DNA of 64,000 nucleotides from Collinsella aerofaciens (GCF_015553355.1 NZ_JADNGN010000003.1:1-64000); one strand, 5' to 3'; positions 48,685-58,337 are shown, numbered from the stretch's first letter. Notes: generated by a model not told the origin, from the sequence alone. Numbers and translations: made by a program.

Positions 48685-50106
48685 TTAGGCCATGAGCAGG
48701 CCGGTCTCCGCGACGTTCTTGTACCAGTACGCGCTCGCCTTGGGATAGCGCTTCTGGGTCTCAAAGTCGATGTAGAACAGGCCATAGCGCTTGTTATAGC
48801 CGTTGGTCCAGGAGAACTGGTCCTGCAGCGACCACACAAAGTAGCCGTCGACGTTCACGCCGCCGTCAATCGCCTTGAGGATCCATGCGAGATGCTGACG
48901 CATGTAGTCGATGCGAGGGGCGTCGTCGATAAAGCCGTCCTCGAAGTCGTCCTTATAGCCCATGCCGTTCTCGGTGATGTAGATCTTCTTGTAGTTGGGG
49001 TAATCGTTCTTAATACGCAGCAGCAGGTCGTACAGGCCCTCGGGATAGATGATCCAGTCCCAATCGGTGGTGGGTATGCCTTCGCGCACGCATGACTCGC
49101 CCACGCCCTTGAGGAACCAGCGCGAGGAGCCCTTGTCGCCGGTGCCATTGTGGTTGATGTCGTTTTCGCCCTCGGCGGCACGCAGGAACTGGCACTTGTA
49201 GGTGTTGACGCCCAGGCAATCGTTGTAGGGGAGCGCGGCGGTCAGCGCGGCGATATCCTCGTCACGAACGTCGAGCTCGCCGCCGGCGATATGGGCCAGC
49301 TTGGTCGCAGCCTCCATGGTATCGGCTGCATAGTGGCCGCGGAAGGTGGCGTCGAGTACCCAGCGGTTGTTGATGACGTCGGCCATGCGAGCTGCCTCGC
49401 AGTCGGCGGCGTTGTTGGGATCGAGGGGATACTTGGGCTCCAGGTTCTGGACAATGCCGATCTCGCCCTCAAAGCCGCCCTCATGGAAGGCGACGACAGC
49501 CTTGGCGTGGGCCACCATCATGTTGTGCATGAGCTGGAAGGCCTTGTCCAGGCGGTACTTCTCGCCGTGCGGCCAGTTGCCGACGATAAAGCTGCCCTCG
49601 GCGGTCGCGGGAATCTCGTTAAACGTGAACCAGTGCTTGACCTCGGTGAACTCGGCAAAGCAGAACTTGGCGTACTCGACAAAGGCGTCGATCGTCGTGC
49701 GCGTCAGGAAGCCCTCGCCGCCGTTCTGGTAAAAGGCCTCGGGCGTATCGAAGTGATCGAGCGTGACATAGGGGATAACGCCGGCCTTATTGCAGGTGGC
49801 AAAGAGCTCGTGATAGAAGGCAACACCCTCGGGGTTAATCTCACCAGTGCCGTTGGGGAAGATACGGCTCCAAGCGATGGAGACACGGATACCGTTGATG
49901 CCGAAGCGCTGGCACAGGTCGATATCGACCGGGTACTTGTTGTAGAAATCGCTTGCGGGGTCGGGGGAGAAGCGACCCTGAGCAGCCAGGAAATCGTCCC
50001 AGGGCACTTTGCCCTTGCCGTGCGTACGGGTCTCGCCCTCAACCTGGTAAGCAGCGGTGGCGCCGCCAAACACAAAGCCGTCGGGGAACTGCATGGGGTT
50101 GGTCAT
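48685..50106 (-). CDS. lacG: 6-phospho-beta-galactosidase-like GH1 enzyme, cassette 1
   Basis: Cytoplasmic hydrolase splitting the phosphorylated disaccharide brought in by the IICB. 473 residues, GH1 fold. Acid/base Glu in WFTFNEIPA, nucleophile Glu in YITENGMGYKD. The phosphate-binding loop SWTNGYNKRYGLF supplies the Ser/Lys/Tyr trio of 6-phospho enzymes. Overall wording (ASDFYNKYPVDIDL, GIRVSIAWSRIFPNG, TTDWDWIIYPEGLYD) follows LacG rather than BglA. It lies 76 nt downstream of the frameshifted lacE. Action on 6-phospho-beta-glucosides is possible. Confidence 0.88.
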   Translation of the reverse strand: MTNPMQFPDGFVFGGATAAYQVEGETRTHGKGKVPWDDFLAAQGRFSPDPASDFYNKYPVDIDLCQRFGINGIRVSIAWSRIFPNGTGEINPEGVAFYHELFATCNKAGVIPYVTLDHFDTPEAFYQNGGEGFLTRTTIDAFVEYAKFCFAEFTEVKHWFTFNEIPATAEGSFIVGNWPHGEKYRLDKAFQLMHNMMVAHAKAVVAFHEGGFEGEIGIVQNLEPKYPLDPNNAADCEAARMADVINNRWVLDATFRGHYAADTMEAATKLAHIAGGELDVRDEDIAALTAALPYNDCLGVNTYKCQFLRAAEGENDINHNGTGDKGSSRWFLKGVGESCVREGIPTTDWDWIIYPEGLYDLLLRIKNDYPNYKKIYITENGMGYKDDFEDGFIDDAPRIDYMRQHLAWILKAIDGGVNVDGYFVWSLQDQFSWTNGYNKRYGLFYIDFETQKRYPKASAYWYKNVAETGLLMA

Positions 50107-50182
50107 GAGTCATCCTTTCTGTGGGATACGAATAGGGAGAGGTGTCCGAACTGGGGATTCGGGCACCAACAGAGGGAGGTAA

Positions 50183-51960
50183 CTAGTCGAGGTTCTCGCG
50201 GAGCCACTTGATGGCGCCGGCGGGGTCGCGGGTAAGGTCGATATATTCCTTGCCGCGCGGGGCGAGCAGCTTAATGCCCAGGCGATCGGTGTCGGCCTTC
50301 ATGTCGTTGTAGTAGCTACGGACCTGCGGGGCAAGCACGATAACGTCGTACTGATCCATGATGGCAGTGTGCTGGCCATAGGCGCCTGCGGAGGAAGCGA
50401 TGTTCTCTCCGGTCTGTGCGGCACCTTCCTTGATGGCGTTGGCGAGCATGGCAGAGGTGCCGGCGCCGGCGCACAGGACGAGGACCTTCAGGCCATCGAC
50501 ATCCTTCTTGGCTGATGCATCGGCAGCGGGCTCGGGCTGATCGACGACAGGCTTGTTGTCGGCGGCGGCAACAGTCGTCTCGACGGAAGCGGTAGCCTGC
50601 TCGACAGCGGGCGCAGGGGCGTTGGCGGCGATGGCAGCGGCACCATCGGACTCGAGACCCAGCTCGGCGGCGCGCTCGGCCTCCTGGTCGCAGAGCAGCT
50701 TATCGTATGCCTTCAAGAACGGCAGGTAGATGATGGCGTCCAGCAAGATGATAATCGCGACAAATACCAGGGCGATAAGCTGGAAGTTCGTGGTGATGAA
50801 GATGCCGATGGGGGCAGGGGTAGCCCAAGGCACCACGAAGGAGAAGCCGTTCATGCCCACGTTATCGATAAAGAACTTGGCAACACTCACGTTGACGCAA
50901 CCAGCGGCAACAAAGGGGATGAGCATGTAGGGGTTAAGGATCATCGGCGCGCCAAAGAGCAGCGGTTCGTTGACGGCGAAGGCAACAGGAACAATCGAGG
51001 CCTTACCGACGGCCTTGAGCTGCTTGGACTTCATAAAGAGAATCAGCAGAAGCGGCACGATGAACGTGGCGCCGGTGCCGCCGAACTCACCCACGAGCGA
51101 CATGTTAAAGGTGAGGGAGTGGGCGGGGTGGCCACCGGCCAGCAGAACCTGCAGGTTCTCGGCCTGGTTGGCAAGACGGATGGGGTCGATGCCCGGCTGG
51201 ACGATCGAGGGGCCGTGGACGCCGATAAACCAGAAGAACGCGGTGGCTGCCTGGATAAGGATAAGGCCAGGATAGGTTTCTGCAGCGGTGAAGAGCGGGG
51301 AGAGCAGTTTGATAAGCAGCTCGGAGAACGGAACGCCCATGAGGTTGCGCACGACGACATCGATGATGCCGCAGATGATGACAGCACCGCCAAAGGGGAT
51401 GATGTCGCGGAAGTTCTGAGCGATGGCGCCCGGGACCTCCTTAGGCAGCTTAATGGTCAGATCGCGCGAGACGCAGAACTTATAGACCCACACGGTAATG
51501 AACGCGGCGATATAGGCCGAGAACAGACCGCGCGTGCCCATGCTGGTGCAATCGAAGACCGAAAGCTCGGAGCCGTTGAACTTGGTGGTGAACTGCGTGA
51601 CTGCGAGCAGCAGCATGCTGCACTGGGCGGCCACCATGGTGGAACCGTCGTTGAGCACTTTGCCGGCGGGCATGCGACGGTTCATGGAAGCCGTGAAGTT
51701 CTTGGCAGTGGTGCCGGCAACCATGATGCCCATGACGCCCATGGTGAAGTTGTAGAGCTTGTTGCACCAGTCGATGAGCGGCTGGGGCAGCGTGACGCCG
51801 ACTACGCCGGGAAGGGTGGCAATGAGCAGAAAGATCGAAGAGGTGAGACAATGGGCATGCACCCAAGGAATCCGTCCTTGATGGCCTGGAGGTATATGTT
51901 CCTCGAGATCTTCTCAAAGAACGGTTGATGCTTTTCGAGCATCTTTACGATGGCGTCCAT
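50183..51960 (-). pseudogene. PTS EIICB (LacE-like), cassette 1, with a frameshift near codon 37
   Basis: A start codon at 51960, behind AAGGAG, opens MDAIVKMLEKHQPFFEKISR and continues through KDGFLGCMPIV. The frame then shifts within about 51838-51852: one base is missing compared with the related genes. From there the other frame runs intact to 50183 with all IIC motifs (FIGVHGPSIV, VNEPLLFGAPM) and the IIB cysteine (VLCAGAGTSAMLANAI). Restored length would be about 592 residues. A sequencing error or a recent mutation is possible, since the remainder is undamaged. First gene of the lacE-lacG operon of cassette 1. Confidence 0.88.
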
Positions 51961-52062
51961 AGAGCTCCTTTGCTACTTGATGCGCGATGCATGTGGATGG
52001 AACTGGTCGTCGATGGATGGTCAGGACTGCCCGGAAACCTTCCTGCTTAAGGAAGGCATTGC

Positions 52063-52099
52063 GAAATGACAACGTTGTCATTTCGTTAATGACAACGTA
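52063..52099. promoter_or_regulatory. LacI operator of cassette 1
   Basis: AAATGACAACGTTGTCATTT is a perfect palindrome (22 bp counting the flanking G and C) centred on CG at 52073-52074. A half site, AATGACAACGTAAG, follows at 52088. It lies between divergent lacE and lacI, and is the likely site of the LacI at 52235. Confidence 0.8.
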
Positions 52100-52130
52100 A
52101 GGCATTTTTGGAAGAGCAACAAGGATATAC

Positions 52131-52162
52131 GGGTGAGCGGTCGATATTGTTCGGTAAACGGT
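52131..52162 (+). promoter_or_regulatory. CGGTnAACGGT motifs before lacI cassette 1
   Basis: GGGTGAGCGGT (52131-52141) and CGGTAAACGGT (52152-52162) are direct copies 21 bp apart, two helical turns. The second is followed by TTGATTTATCA, as at 29186. Confidence 0.7.
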
Positions 52163-52234
52163 TGATTTATCAGTCAGGCAGGTAGTGTATGCTAGAACGC
52201 AAAAACAAGCGATGTAAAACCGACTGGAGAAGCA

Positions 52235-53245
52235 GTGGCAACGATGGACAAGAAAAATGTCTCAATGAATGATGTGGCGATTGCCGCTGGTGTTTCTCTC
52301 AAGACGGTTTCGCGCGTGATTAACGAGCCCGATAGCGTGCGAGAGTCGACACGCGATAAGGTTCATTCGGCCATGGAGGCGCTCGGGTTTCGAGCCAACT
52401 TTGCCGCGCGTTCGCTCAAGTTGGGCCGTTACGGGTGCATCGGCGTCGTGCTGTTCCACTTGTCGGGCGGTGCCGTGGACATGATCGACGGTATCGCCGA
52501 TGCCGCCGAAGAACGCGGCTTTGCGCTCACGATGATTAAAAAGCGGGCGGGGGAGAAGATGACCCTTGCCGAAGCGGCGCGTAGGATGTCGCAGCTCCCC
52601 GTCGACGGCATGATTTTCAACCTGCGCCAGATGGTCGATGACTTTGATACCTTTGAGGCGCCGAAAGACCTCAAGACGGTGATTATCACACCGATGGAAC
52701 ATCCTACCTGCTCTACCGTCAGTGACGACCAAGAGGGCGGCGCGCGCATGGCATGCGAGTACTTCTTGAATCGCGGACACAAGAATGTGTACTTCGTCTC
52801 TGGTAAGAAAGAGTCGCTGTCGAGCCAGTGCCGTATGAAAGGTTGGCGTGCGGCACTCGAGACGCGTGGCATTGAGCCGCCCGAGCCTCTGCAAGGCGAT
52901 TGGAATGCGGATAGTGGCTATGCCGCGGGCCTTGTGCTTGCCGATAAACCCGATTGCACGGCGGTCCTCGCTGCTAACGACTGCATGGCAAACGGCGTGA
53001 TGATGGCTCTACGTGACAAAGGGCTCAGTGTGCCCGACGACGTGTCCGTGATCGGCTTCGACGATGAGCTCTACAAGACGATTCCCAACTCGATTCTGAC
53101 GTCGGTGAAGTTCCGCCACCGCGAGCTGGGCGTCCGTGCGCTTAACGAGGTCGTTGCGGGCATAGAAGCTCCGAGCTCCAGAAGCCGTACGCTCGTCTCG
53201 GGCGTGTTGGTCGAGCGCGCGAGCGTGCGGGATCTGCGGGCGTAG
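52235..53245 (+). CDS. LacI-family regulator, cassette 1
   Basis: 336 residues. Helix-turn-helix MNDVAIAAGVSLKTVSRVINEPDSV with recognition residues Leu-Lys after VS, hinge AARSLKLGR, then a periplasmic-binding-like sensor domain (VDGMIFNLRQ, ANDCMANGVMMALRDKGLSVPDDVSVIGFDDE). Start GTG 52235 with GGAGA 5 nt upstream. Divergent from lacE-lacG of cassette 1, with a perfect palindromic operator between. It probably represses both directions until a (phospho)sugar inducer binds. The C-terminus VLVERASVRDLRA is shared by all three paralogues. Confidence 0.92.
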   Translation: MATMDKKNVSMNDVAIAAGVSLKTVSRVINEPDSVRESTRDKVHSAMEALGFRANFAARSLKLGRYGCIGVVLFHLSGGAVDMIDGIADAAEERGFALTMIKKRAGEKMTLAEAARRMSQLPVDGMIFNLRQMVDDFDTFEAPKDLKTVIITPMEHPTCSTVSDDQEGGARMACEYFLNRGHKNVYFVSGKKESLSSQCRMKGWRAALETRGIEPPEPLQGDWNADSGYAAGLVLADKPDCTAVLAANDCMANGVMMALRDKGLSVPDDVSVIGFDDELYKTIPNSILTSVKFRHRELGVRALNEVVAGIEAPSSRSRTLVSGVLVERASVRDLRA

Positions 53246-53264
53246 ACGTGCTCGGCCTATTCCG

Positions 53265-53326
53265 TTTGTCTCGATCTGTAACAGCTAGGACCGAAAAACT
53301 CGGCTAGATGTTACAGATTGAGATGA
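53265..53326. repeat. TCTCGATCTGTAACA hairpin repeat, copy 5
   Basis: TTTGTCTCGATCTGTAACAG pairs with TGTTACAGATTGAGATGAA. Single copy between the convergent lacI of cassette 1 and lacE of cassette 2. Confidence 0.9.
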
Positions 53327-53352
53327 ACAGGAGGACGGGTGCGGTCTAAACA

Positions 53353-53393
53353 AAATGGCCCGCGCATCACACATCGATGCACGGGCCATTTAT
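53353..53393. terminator. Terminator of lacE cassette 2
   Basis: AAATGGCCCGCGCATC pairs with GATGCACGGGCCATTT in the convergent gap; both strands give a short U-rich tail. Confidence 0.75.
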
Positions 53394-53423
53394 TGTCTGC
53401 AAGCGGCAGGTGGTGTCAGCGTC

Positions 53424-55184
53424 TTATGCCTCGAGGTTTTCCTCGATCCAGGCGACGGCACCCTTGGGATCCTTAGTGAGGTCGATGTACTGTTTGCCCT
53501 TGGGCGACAGCAGCGTGATGCCCAGGCGGTCGGTGTCGGCCTTCATCTCGTTGTAATAGGTGCGAACCTGCGGAGCCAGGACGATGACGTTGTACTGGTC
53601 CATGATGGCGTAGTGGCTGCCGTAGGCACCGGCGTTGGCGGTAATGTCGATGCCCAGCTCGTCGGCGCCTTCCTTAAGCGCGTTGGCGAGCAGTGCAGAG
53701 GTGCCGGCGCCAGCGCACAGAACCAGAACCCTCAGATCCTTGCCCTTAAGGGCGGACGGAGCTGCGGAGGCCTCAGTGGCAGAAGCGGTCTCGACAACAG
53801 GAGCCTCAACGGCGGGGGCGGCAGCGGTCTTGACGGCCTTGGTCTCCTCGGCCTCTTCTTCGGCCAGGGTCTCGGCCTCCTGCTTGCACAGGACGTTGTC
53901 GTAGGCCTTGCAGAACGGGTAGTAGATTAAGAAGTCAACGACCAGCAGGACGACAACCAGGACCAGAGAGATCGGCTGGAAGTTGGTGTCGATGAAGGTG
54001 CCGATCGGTCCGGGGAGTGCCCACGGCATGGCATAGATAAAGCCGTTCATGCCCAAAAAGTCGATGAAGAACTTACCAATGAGGACGTTGGCCACGGGGG
54101 CAAACAGGAACGGGATCAGGAAGTACGGGTTGAGGATGATGGGCGCGGCGAACAGCAGCGGTTCGTTGACGGCGAACATCACGGGTACGACAGAGGCTTT
54201 GCCGACGGCCTTGAGCTGCTTGGAGCGCATAAAGAGCAGGAAGATGATCGGGACAATGAACGTGGCGCCGGTGCCGCCGAGTTCGCCGATGTAGTTACCG
54301 AAGTTCTCGGTCAGGGCGAGGGCGGGGTGACCGCCGGCCTGCAGCGTGGCGAGGTTGGTGGTGATGTTGCCAAACAGCGCGGCGTTGAGGGCAGGCTTAA
54401 CGACCGAGGGGCCGTGGATGCCCATGAACCAGAACAGCGGGATCATGAACCAGATGAGGGCGAGGCCGGCGTAGGAATCGGCAGCGGCGAACAGCGGGCT
54501 CACCAGCGTGGAGATGACGTTGGCAAACGGGACGGCCAAGCAGGTGCGGCAGATAACGTCGATGACGGCGACAAACAGGATGGAGAAGCTGAAGGCGAAG
54601 ATGTCGCGGAAGTTCTGGGCGATGGCGCCGGGGACTTCTTTGGGCAGCTTGATGGTGATGTCTCGCTTAATGCAGAAGGCATAGATGTTGACCGTGGCAA
54701 ATGCGGCGACAAAGGAGCTCAGCAGGCCCTTGGTGCCCATGTTGTCGGTAAAGAACACCGAGACATCGGCGCCGTCGATCTTGGCACTCGTCTGGGTAAC
54801 GGCCAAGATGAGCATAGCGCACATGGCGGCGACCATGGTGCTCGTGGCGTTGATGGCCTTGCCGGCAGGCATGCGGCGGTTCTTGGAGCCAGTCAGCGCG
54901 CTTGCGGTGGTGCCGGCGACCATGATGCCCACGACGCCCATCGTGAAGTTGTAAACCTTGTTGCAGAAGTTCACGACGTCGACGTTCCACCAGTCGGGCA
55001 GCGTAAAGCCGCCGACCGTGGCGACAACGCCCGGCAGGGTCGAAATAAGCAGGAAGACAGAAGAAGACAGGATGATGGGCATTGCTGCCAAAAAGCCGTC
55101 TTTAATGGCCTGAAGGTAGATGTTCTTAGAGACCTTGTCGAAGTACGGCTGACCTTTCTCCAAGAACTTAACGATCGATTCCAT
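53424..55184 (-). CDS. lacE: PTS lactose-family EIICB (LacE-like), cassette 2
   Basis: 586 residues: IIC (1-445), an Ala/Glu/Val-rich linker, then IIB (about 485-586). GIHGPSVVKPALNAALFG has the conserved His, VNEPLLFAAPIILNP the Glu motif, and VLVLCAGAGTSALLANAL the phosphorylated Cys. GAGGAG lies 8 nt before the ATG. It is second in its operon, 176 nt after lacG, the reverse of the lacE-lacG order in cassettes 1 and 3. The outside loop after residue 50 (VGGFTLPDWWNVD) differs from the paralogues, which may reflect substrate choice. Confidence 0.92.
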   Translation of the reverse strand: MESIVKFLEKGQPYFDKVSKNIYLQAIKDGFLAAMPIILSSSVFLLISTLPGVVATVGGFTLPDWWNVDVVNFCNKVYNFTMGVVGIMVAGTTASALTGSKNRRMPAGKAINATSTMVAAMCAMLILAVTQTSAKIDGADVSVFFTDNMGTKGLLSSFVAAFATVNIYAFCIKRDITIKLPKEVPGAIAQNFRDIFAFSFSILFVAVIDVICRTCLAVPFANVISTLVSPLFAAADSYAGLALIWFMIPLFWFMGIHGPSVVKPALNAALFGNITTNLATLQAGGHPALALTENFGNYIGELGGTGATFIVPIIFLLFMRSKQLKAVGKASVVPVMFAVNEPLLFAAPIILNPYFLIPFLFAPVANVLIGKFFIDFLGMNGFIYAMPWALPGPIGTFIDTNFQPISLVLVVVLLVVDFLIYYPFCKAYDNVLCKQEAETLAEEEAEETKAVKTAAAPAVEAPVVETASATEASAAPSALKGKDLRVLVLCAGAGTSALLANALKEGADELGIDITANAGAYGSHYAIMDQYNVIVLAPQVRTYYNEMKADTDRLGITLLSPKGKQYIDLTKDPKGAVAWIEENLEA

Positions 55185-55360
55185 AGTTCACGCTCCTCTT
55201 TGCATGAAATCTTAATGGCATGGACGTTGAAAACCTATATGGTCTCCCGCTTGCTAAAAGCCCGGGTGCAGGCGGGGTCGGTCCCAGGGGGAGAGAGGGG
55301 AGCGGCTGGGTTTGTATCGCATAGGGCCGCTCCCTTCTCGGGGGAAAGCGAGGCGATGCG

Positions 55361-56809
55361 CTACTGCGCGTCCGCCATAGTGTCGGCGAGCTCCTTGTAC
55401 CAGAGTGCCGACTGCTTGATGTAGCGTTTTTGCGTGTCGAAGTCGATGTAGAACAGGCCGTAGCGCTTGTTATAGCCATTGGCCCACGAGAACTGGTCCT
55501 GCAGGCTCCAGATAAAGTAGCCCTGGACGTCGACGCCCTCGGCGCGCGCCTGGAGCACCTTCTCCATGTGCTGGTCGACAAAGTCGATGCGCTCGGGATC
55601 GGCGACGATGCCGTTTGCGTCGGGCTCGGGGTCCTTGTGGCCCAGGCCGTTTTCGGTGATATAGATGACGGGGAGGTTGGGATAGGTGGCGCTGATGTGC
55701 TTGAGCGTGTCGTAGAGGCCTTGCGGGTAGATGAGCCAATCCCAGTCGGTGGTGGGGATACCCGGCATATCGACCTGCTGCCCGACGCCCTTAAACTTAA
55801 AGCACGAGGTGCCCTTGTCTCCGGTGCCGTTAAAGCTGTTGGTGGACTCGCCATCGTAGGCGGCGATAAACGCCGACTGATAGTAGTTGAGGCCGAACAT
55901 ATCGTTGCGGGGCGCCGCCTTGGCGAGCTCCTCCATGTCGCTGTCCTCAACCGTAAGTGTGGCGTTGTTGGCACGCAGAATCTCGTTGATGAGTGAGAGG
56001 GTGCGCGCGGAGTAGTGACCCAGGAAGGCGCCGTCCATGATGAAGTCGGTGTAGAAGGCGTTGTACAGGTCGGCGGCGTGCTGGTCGGCGGGCGAGTCGG
56101 TGGCAGGATATGCCGGCGTCAGGACGTTGACCATGCCAATGCGTCCGCCCAGGTGCTCGGTCTCGTCAAGATCCTTATACAGGTTGACGGCGCGGGCGTG
56201 GGCAACGAGCTCGTTGTGCTGGCTCTGGATGCCGCTCGTCACATCAAAGTGATGGTTGGGCGGGAAGTTGCCTTGGATGTATTGGGAGTGCGAGAGGCTG
56301 ATGAGCTCGTTGATGGTGAACCAATTCTTGACCTCGCGGAACTCGCGGAAGCAGAACTCGGCATAGCGCACATAGGCGTCGACGGTCTTGCGGTTGAGCC
56401 AGTCGCCCGGGTTGAACAGGGCGGCGGGGGAGTCAAAGTGATGCAGGGACACATAGGGCTCGACGCCATACTTTTTGCAGCAGGCGAACAGCTCGTGGTA
56501 GTGCTTAACGCCCTCGGCGAGGGGTTCGGCATCGTCGCCGTTGGGGAAGATGCGGGTCCAGGCGATGGACACACGAATGGCGTTGAGTCCATGCTCGGCA
56601 GAAAGGCGGATATCCTCCTCGTAGCGGTTGTAGAAATCACTGGCCGGGTCGGGCAAAAAGCGACCCTGGGCGACAAGGTAATCGTCCCACATGGTCTTAC
56701 CCTTGCCTGCCACCTTCGTGGAACCTTCCGTTTGGTACGCGGCGGTTGCGGCGCCCCAAACAAAGCCCTTCGGCAGCTGCTGTACGCGGTTTAGCAAAGA
56801 CATATGCAT
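55361..56809 (-). CDS. lacG: 6-phospho-beta-galactosidase-like GH1 enzyme, cassette 2
   Basis: 482 residues, GH1. Acid/base Glu in WFTINELISLS, nucleophile in YITENGLGHKD, phosphate loop SWANGYNKRYGLF. It is the most divergent of the three: DDYLVAQGRFLPDPASDFYNRYEEDIRLSAEHGLNAIRVSIAWTRIFPNG and a different loop after the acid/base residue (SHSQYIQGNFPPNHHFDV), so its sugar may differ. First gene of the cassette 2 operon, divergent from lacI at 57145. GAGAGGATG precedes the ATG at 56809; ATG 56803 is an alternative. Confidence 0.88.
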   Translation of the reverse strand: MHMSLLNRVQQLPKGFVWGAATAAYQTEGSTKVAGKGKTMWDDYLVAQGRFLPDPASDFYNRYEEDIRLSAEHGLNAIRVSIAWTRIFPNGDDAEPLAEGVKHYHELFACCKKYGVEPYVSLHHFDSPAALFNPGDWLNRKTVDAYVRYAEFCFREFREVKNWFTINELISLSHSQYIQGNFPPNHHFDVTSGIQSQHNELVAHARAVNLYKDLDETEHLGGRIGMVNVLTPAYPATDSPADQHAADLYNAFYTDFIMDGAFLGHYSARTLSLINEILRANNATLTVEDSDMEELAKAAPRNDMFGLNYYQSAFIAAYDGESTNSFNGTGDKGTSCFKFKGVGQQVDMPGIPTTDWDWLIYPQGLYDTLKHISATYPNLPVIYITENGLGHKDPEPDANGIVADPERIDFVDQHMEKVLQARAEGVDVQGYFIWSLQDQFSWANGYNKRYGLFYIDFDTQKRYIKQSALWYKELADTMADAQ

Positions 56810-56923
56810 ACATCCTCTCGTCTCGCTGTTCGATATTGTGCGTTTGCGCTCAGGAGGCTCCCTGGTTAGCGTTCAGCGGTGAAAAAGCCCGATAAACACT
56901 ATCTTAAAATGATTAGAACCAAA

Positions 56924-56961
56924 ATGAGCACGTGAACATTTGACAATGAGCACGTTAACAT
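56924..56961. promoter_or_regulatory. LacI operators of cassette 2 (two sites)
   Basis: ATGAGCACGTGAACAT (56924-56939) and ATGAGCACGTTAACAT (56946-56961) lie 22 bp apart, upstream of lacG. A third, ATGAGCACGTTATCGAT, lies at 57078-57094 just after the lacI promoter. They are the probable targets of the LacI at 57145. Confidence 0.78.
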
Positions 56962-57020
56962 CCGGCTGGGATGTATAGAAACAAAACAACTTCAAACAGC
57001 TGCGAACGGTTGTATTTGTT

Positions 57021-57094
57021 CGGTAAGCGGTTTTGATTGACAGAAGTTTTCATGTTGTGGTATATGGCTCGGGTATCATGAGCACGTTATCGAT
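57021..57094 (+). promoter_or_regulatory. lacI cassette 2 promoter with CGGT motif and operator
   Basis: CGGTAAGCGGT (57021-57031) is followed after 5 nt by TTGACA (57037-57042), then TATATG (57061-57066) at 18-nt spacing, then the LacI-type site at 57078. The CGGT motif abuts the -35 box, the place of an activator; the operator sits at the transcription start, the place of a repressor. Confidence 0.7.
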
Positions 57095-57144
57095 GTATGT
57101 ACGATGCGCCATGGGCGCGGGGAATAGTTGGGAAGCAGGTTAGC

Positions 57145-58182
57145 GTGGAAGGCATGGATCAGCAGACAAGGAATGGTCGTTCGGCGAGCGCGGCAGAGGT
57201 TGCGGCGCTCGCTGGCGTGAGCCGCCAGACTGTGTCTCGCGTGGTCAACGGTATGCCCAACGTGACGGAAAAGACGCGCAAGCGCGTGCTGGCCGCCATG
57301 GAAGAGCTGGGCTTTCGTCCCAATTTTGCTGGAGCGGCGTTGCGCGGCGGGTCGTATCGTTCTATTGGCCTGTGCATGTACAACATCACACGTGTCGGTA
57401 ACCTGGCGACGCTCGAGGGTATCATGCAAGCGGCGCGCGAGCATGATTTTGCCGTCACTATGATCGAGATGGGCGGCGACAAGCCCTATGCACTTGCCGA
57501 TGCCTCGCGCCGCATGGTCGAGCGACCCGTCGACGGCATGATTCTCAACATGAACCGCATGGCTCCCGATTTTGAGGAGTTTGTTCCCCAGCCGGGAGTG
57601 CGAACGGTCATCCTGTCCATGTATGCGCATCCGCGCTGCACGACGATCGACTCCGACCAGTATGGTTCGTGCGAGCTGTTGACCAATTATCTGCTGGAAC
57701 ATGGTCACTCGAATATGCGGTTTGTGGCGGGTCCGGAAAACTCGATTTCCTCGCGTTTTCGTGAGGCCGGTTGGCGCGATACGCTGGGTCGTGCTCATGT
57801 CGATGCCGCTCCGATGCTGCGTGGCGATTGGAGTGCGGACAGTGGGTACGCCATGGGCGAGCGGATTGCGGCCGAGGTGCTTGCCGGCGGGTCGCAGGCG
57901 CCGACTGCCGTGCTTGCGGCAAATGACCAGATGGCGCTGGGCGTTATCGCCGCGCTCGAGAACGCGGGCCTGTCCGTGCCCGACGACGTGAGCGTGGTTG
58001 GTATCGACGACGCACTCGAGGGACTTGTTCCTCACAATCGGCTGACGACGTTGCGATTTGATTTGCGCGGTGTCGGTAAGCTTGCGTTTGAGGCGGCGAT
58101 TGGAGAGAGCTCGTCTATCGAGGCGATTCATGTGCCGAGTACATTGGTCGAACGCTCGACTGTTAGGGACATACGGGGTTAG
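57145..58182 (+). CDS. LacI-family regulator, cassette 2
   Basis: About 345 residues. Helix-turn-helix AAEVAALAGVSRQTVSRVVNGMPNV with Arg-Gln as recognition residues, hinge FAGAALRGGS, then the sensor domain (VDGMILNMNRM, AANDQMALGVIAALENAGLSVPDDVSVVGIDDA). The start is uncertain: GTG 57145 has AAGCAGG upstream, ATG 57154 has GGAAGG too close, and the frame opens at 57097, which would lie inside the operator. Divergent from lacG-lacE of cassette 2. Three ATGAGCACGT sites nearby are the expected targets. Confidence 0.9.
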   Translation: MEGMDQQTRNGRSASAAEVAALAGVSRQTVSRVVNGMPNVTEKTRKRVLAAMEELGFRPNFAGAALRGGSYRSIGLCMYNITRVGNLATLEGIMQAAREHDFAVTMIEMGGDKPYALADASRRMVERPVDGMILNMNRMAPDFEEFVPQPGVRTVILSMYAHPRCTTIDSDQYGSCELLTNYLLEHGHSNMRFVAGPENSISSRFREAGWRDTLGRAHVDAAPMLRGDWSADSGYAMGERIAAEVLAGGSQAPTAVLAANDQMALGVIAALENAGLSVPDDVSVVGIDDALEGLVPHNRLTTLRFDLRGVGKLAFEAAIGESSSIEAIHVPSTLVERSTVRDIRG

Positions 58183-58193
58183 GTCCTACTCCG

Positions 58194-58253
58194 TTTGTCT
58201 CGATTTGTAACAGGTAGACGGTCAAAAGCGGGCTACGTGTTACAGATTTAGAT
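58194..58253. repeat. TCTCGATCTGTAACA hairpin repeat, copy 6
   Basis: TTTGTCTCGATTTGTAACAG pairs with TGTTACAGATTTAGAT. Left partner of copy 7. Confidence 0.88.
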
Positions 58254-58274
58254 TCTTCGGAAAGAGCAATCCTG

Positions 58275-58337
58275 TTCGTCTCAATCTGTAACAGCTAGGA
58301 CCCAAAAACTCGGCTAGATGTTACAGATTGAGACAAA
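58275..58337. repeat. TCTCGATCTGTAACA hairpin repeat, copy 7
   Basis: TTCGTCTCAATCTGTAACAG pairs with TGTTACAGATTGAGACAAA. It starts 81 bp after copy 6. Confidence 0.9.

Noticed and set aside
42628-58337. CRISPR-like array from the repeated hairpins.
   Set aside because: Copies are kilobases apart or at most in pairs, have no regular spacers, and no cas gene is present.
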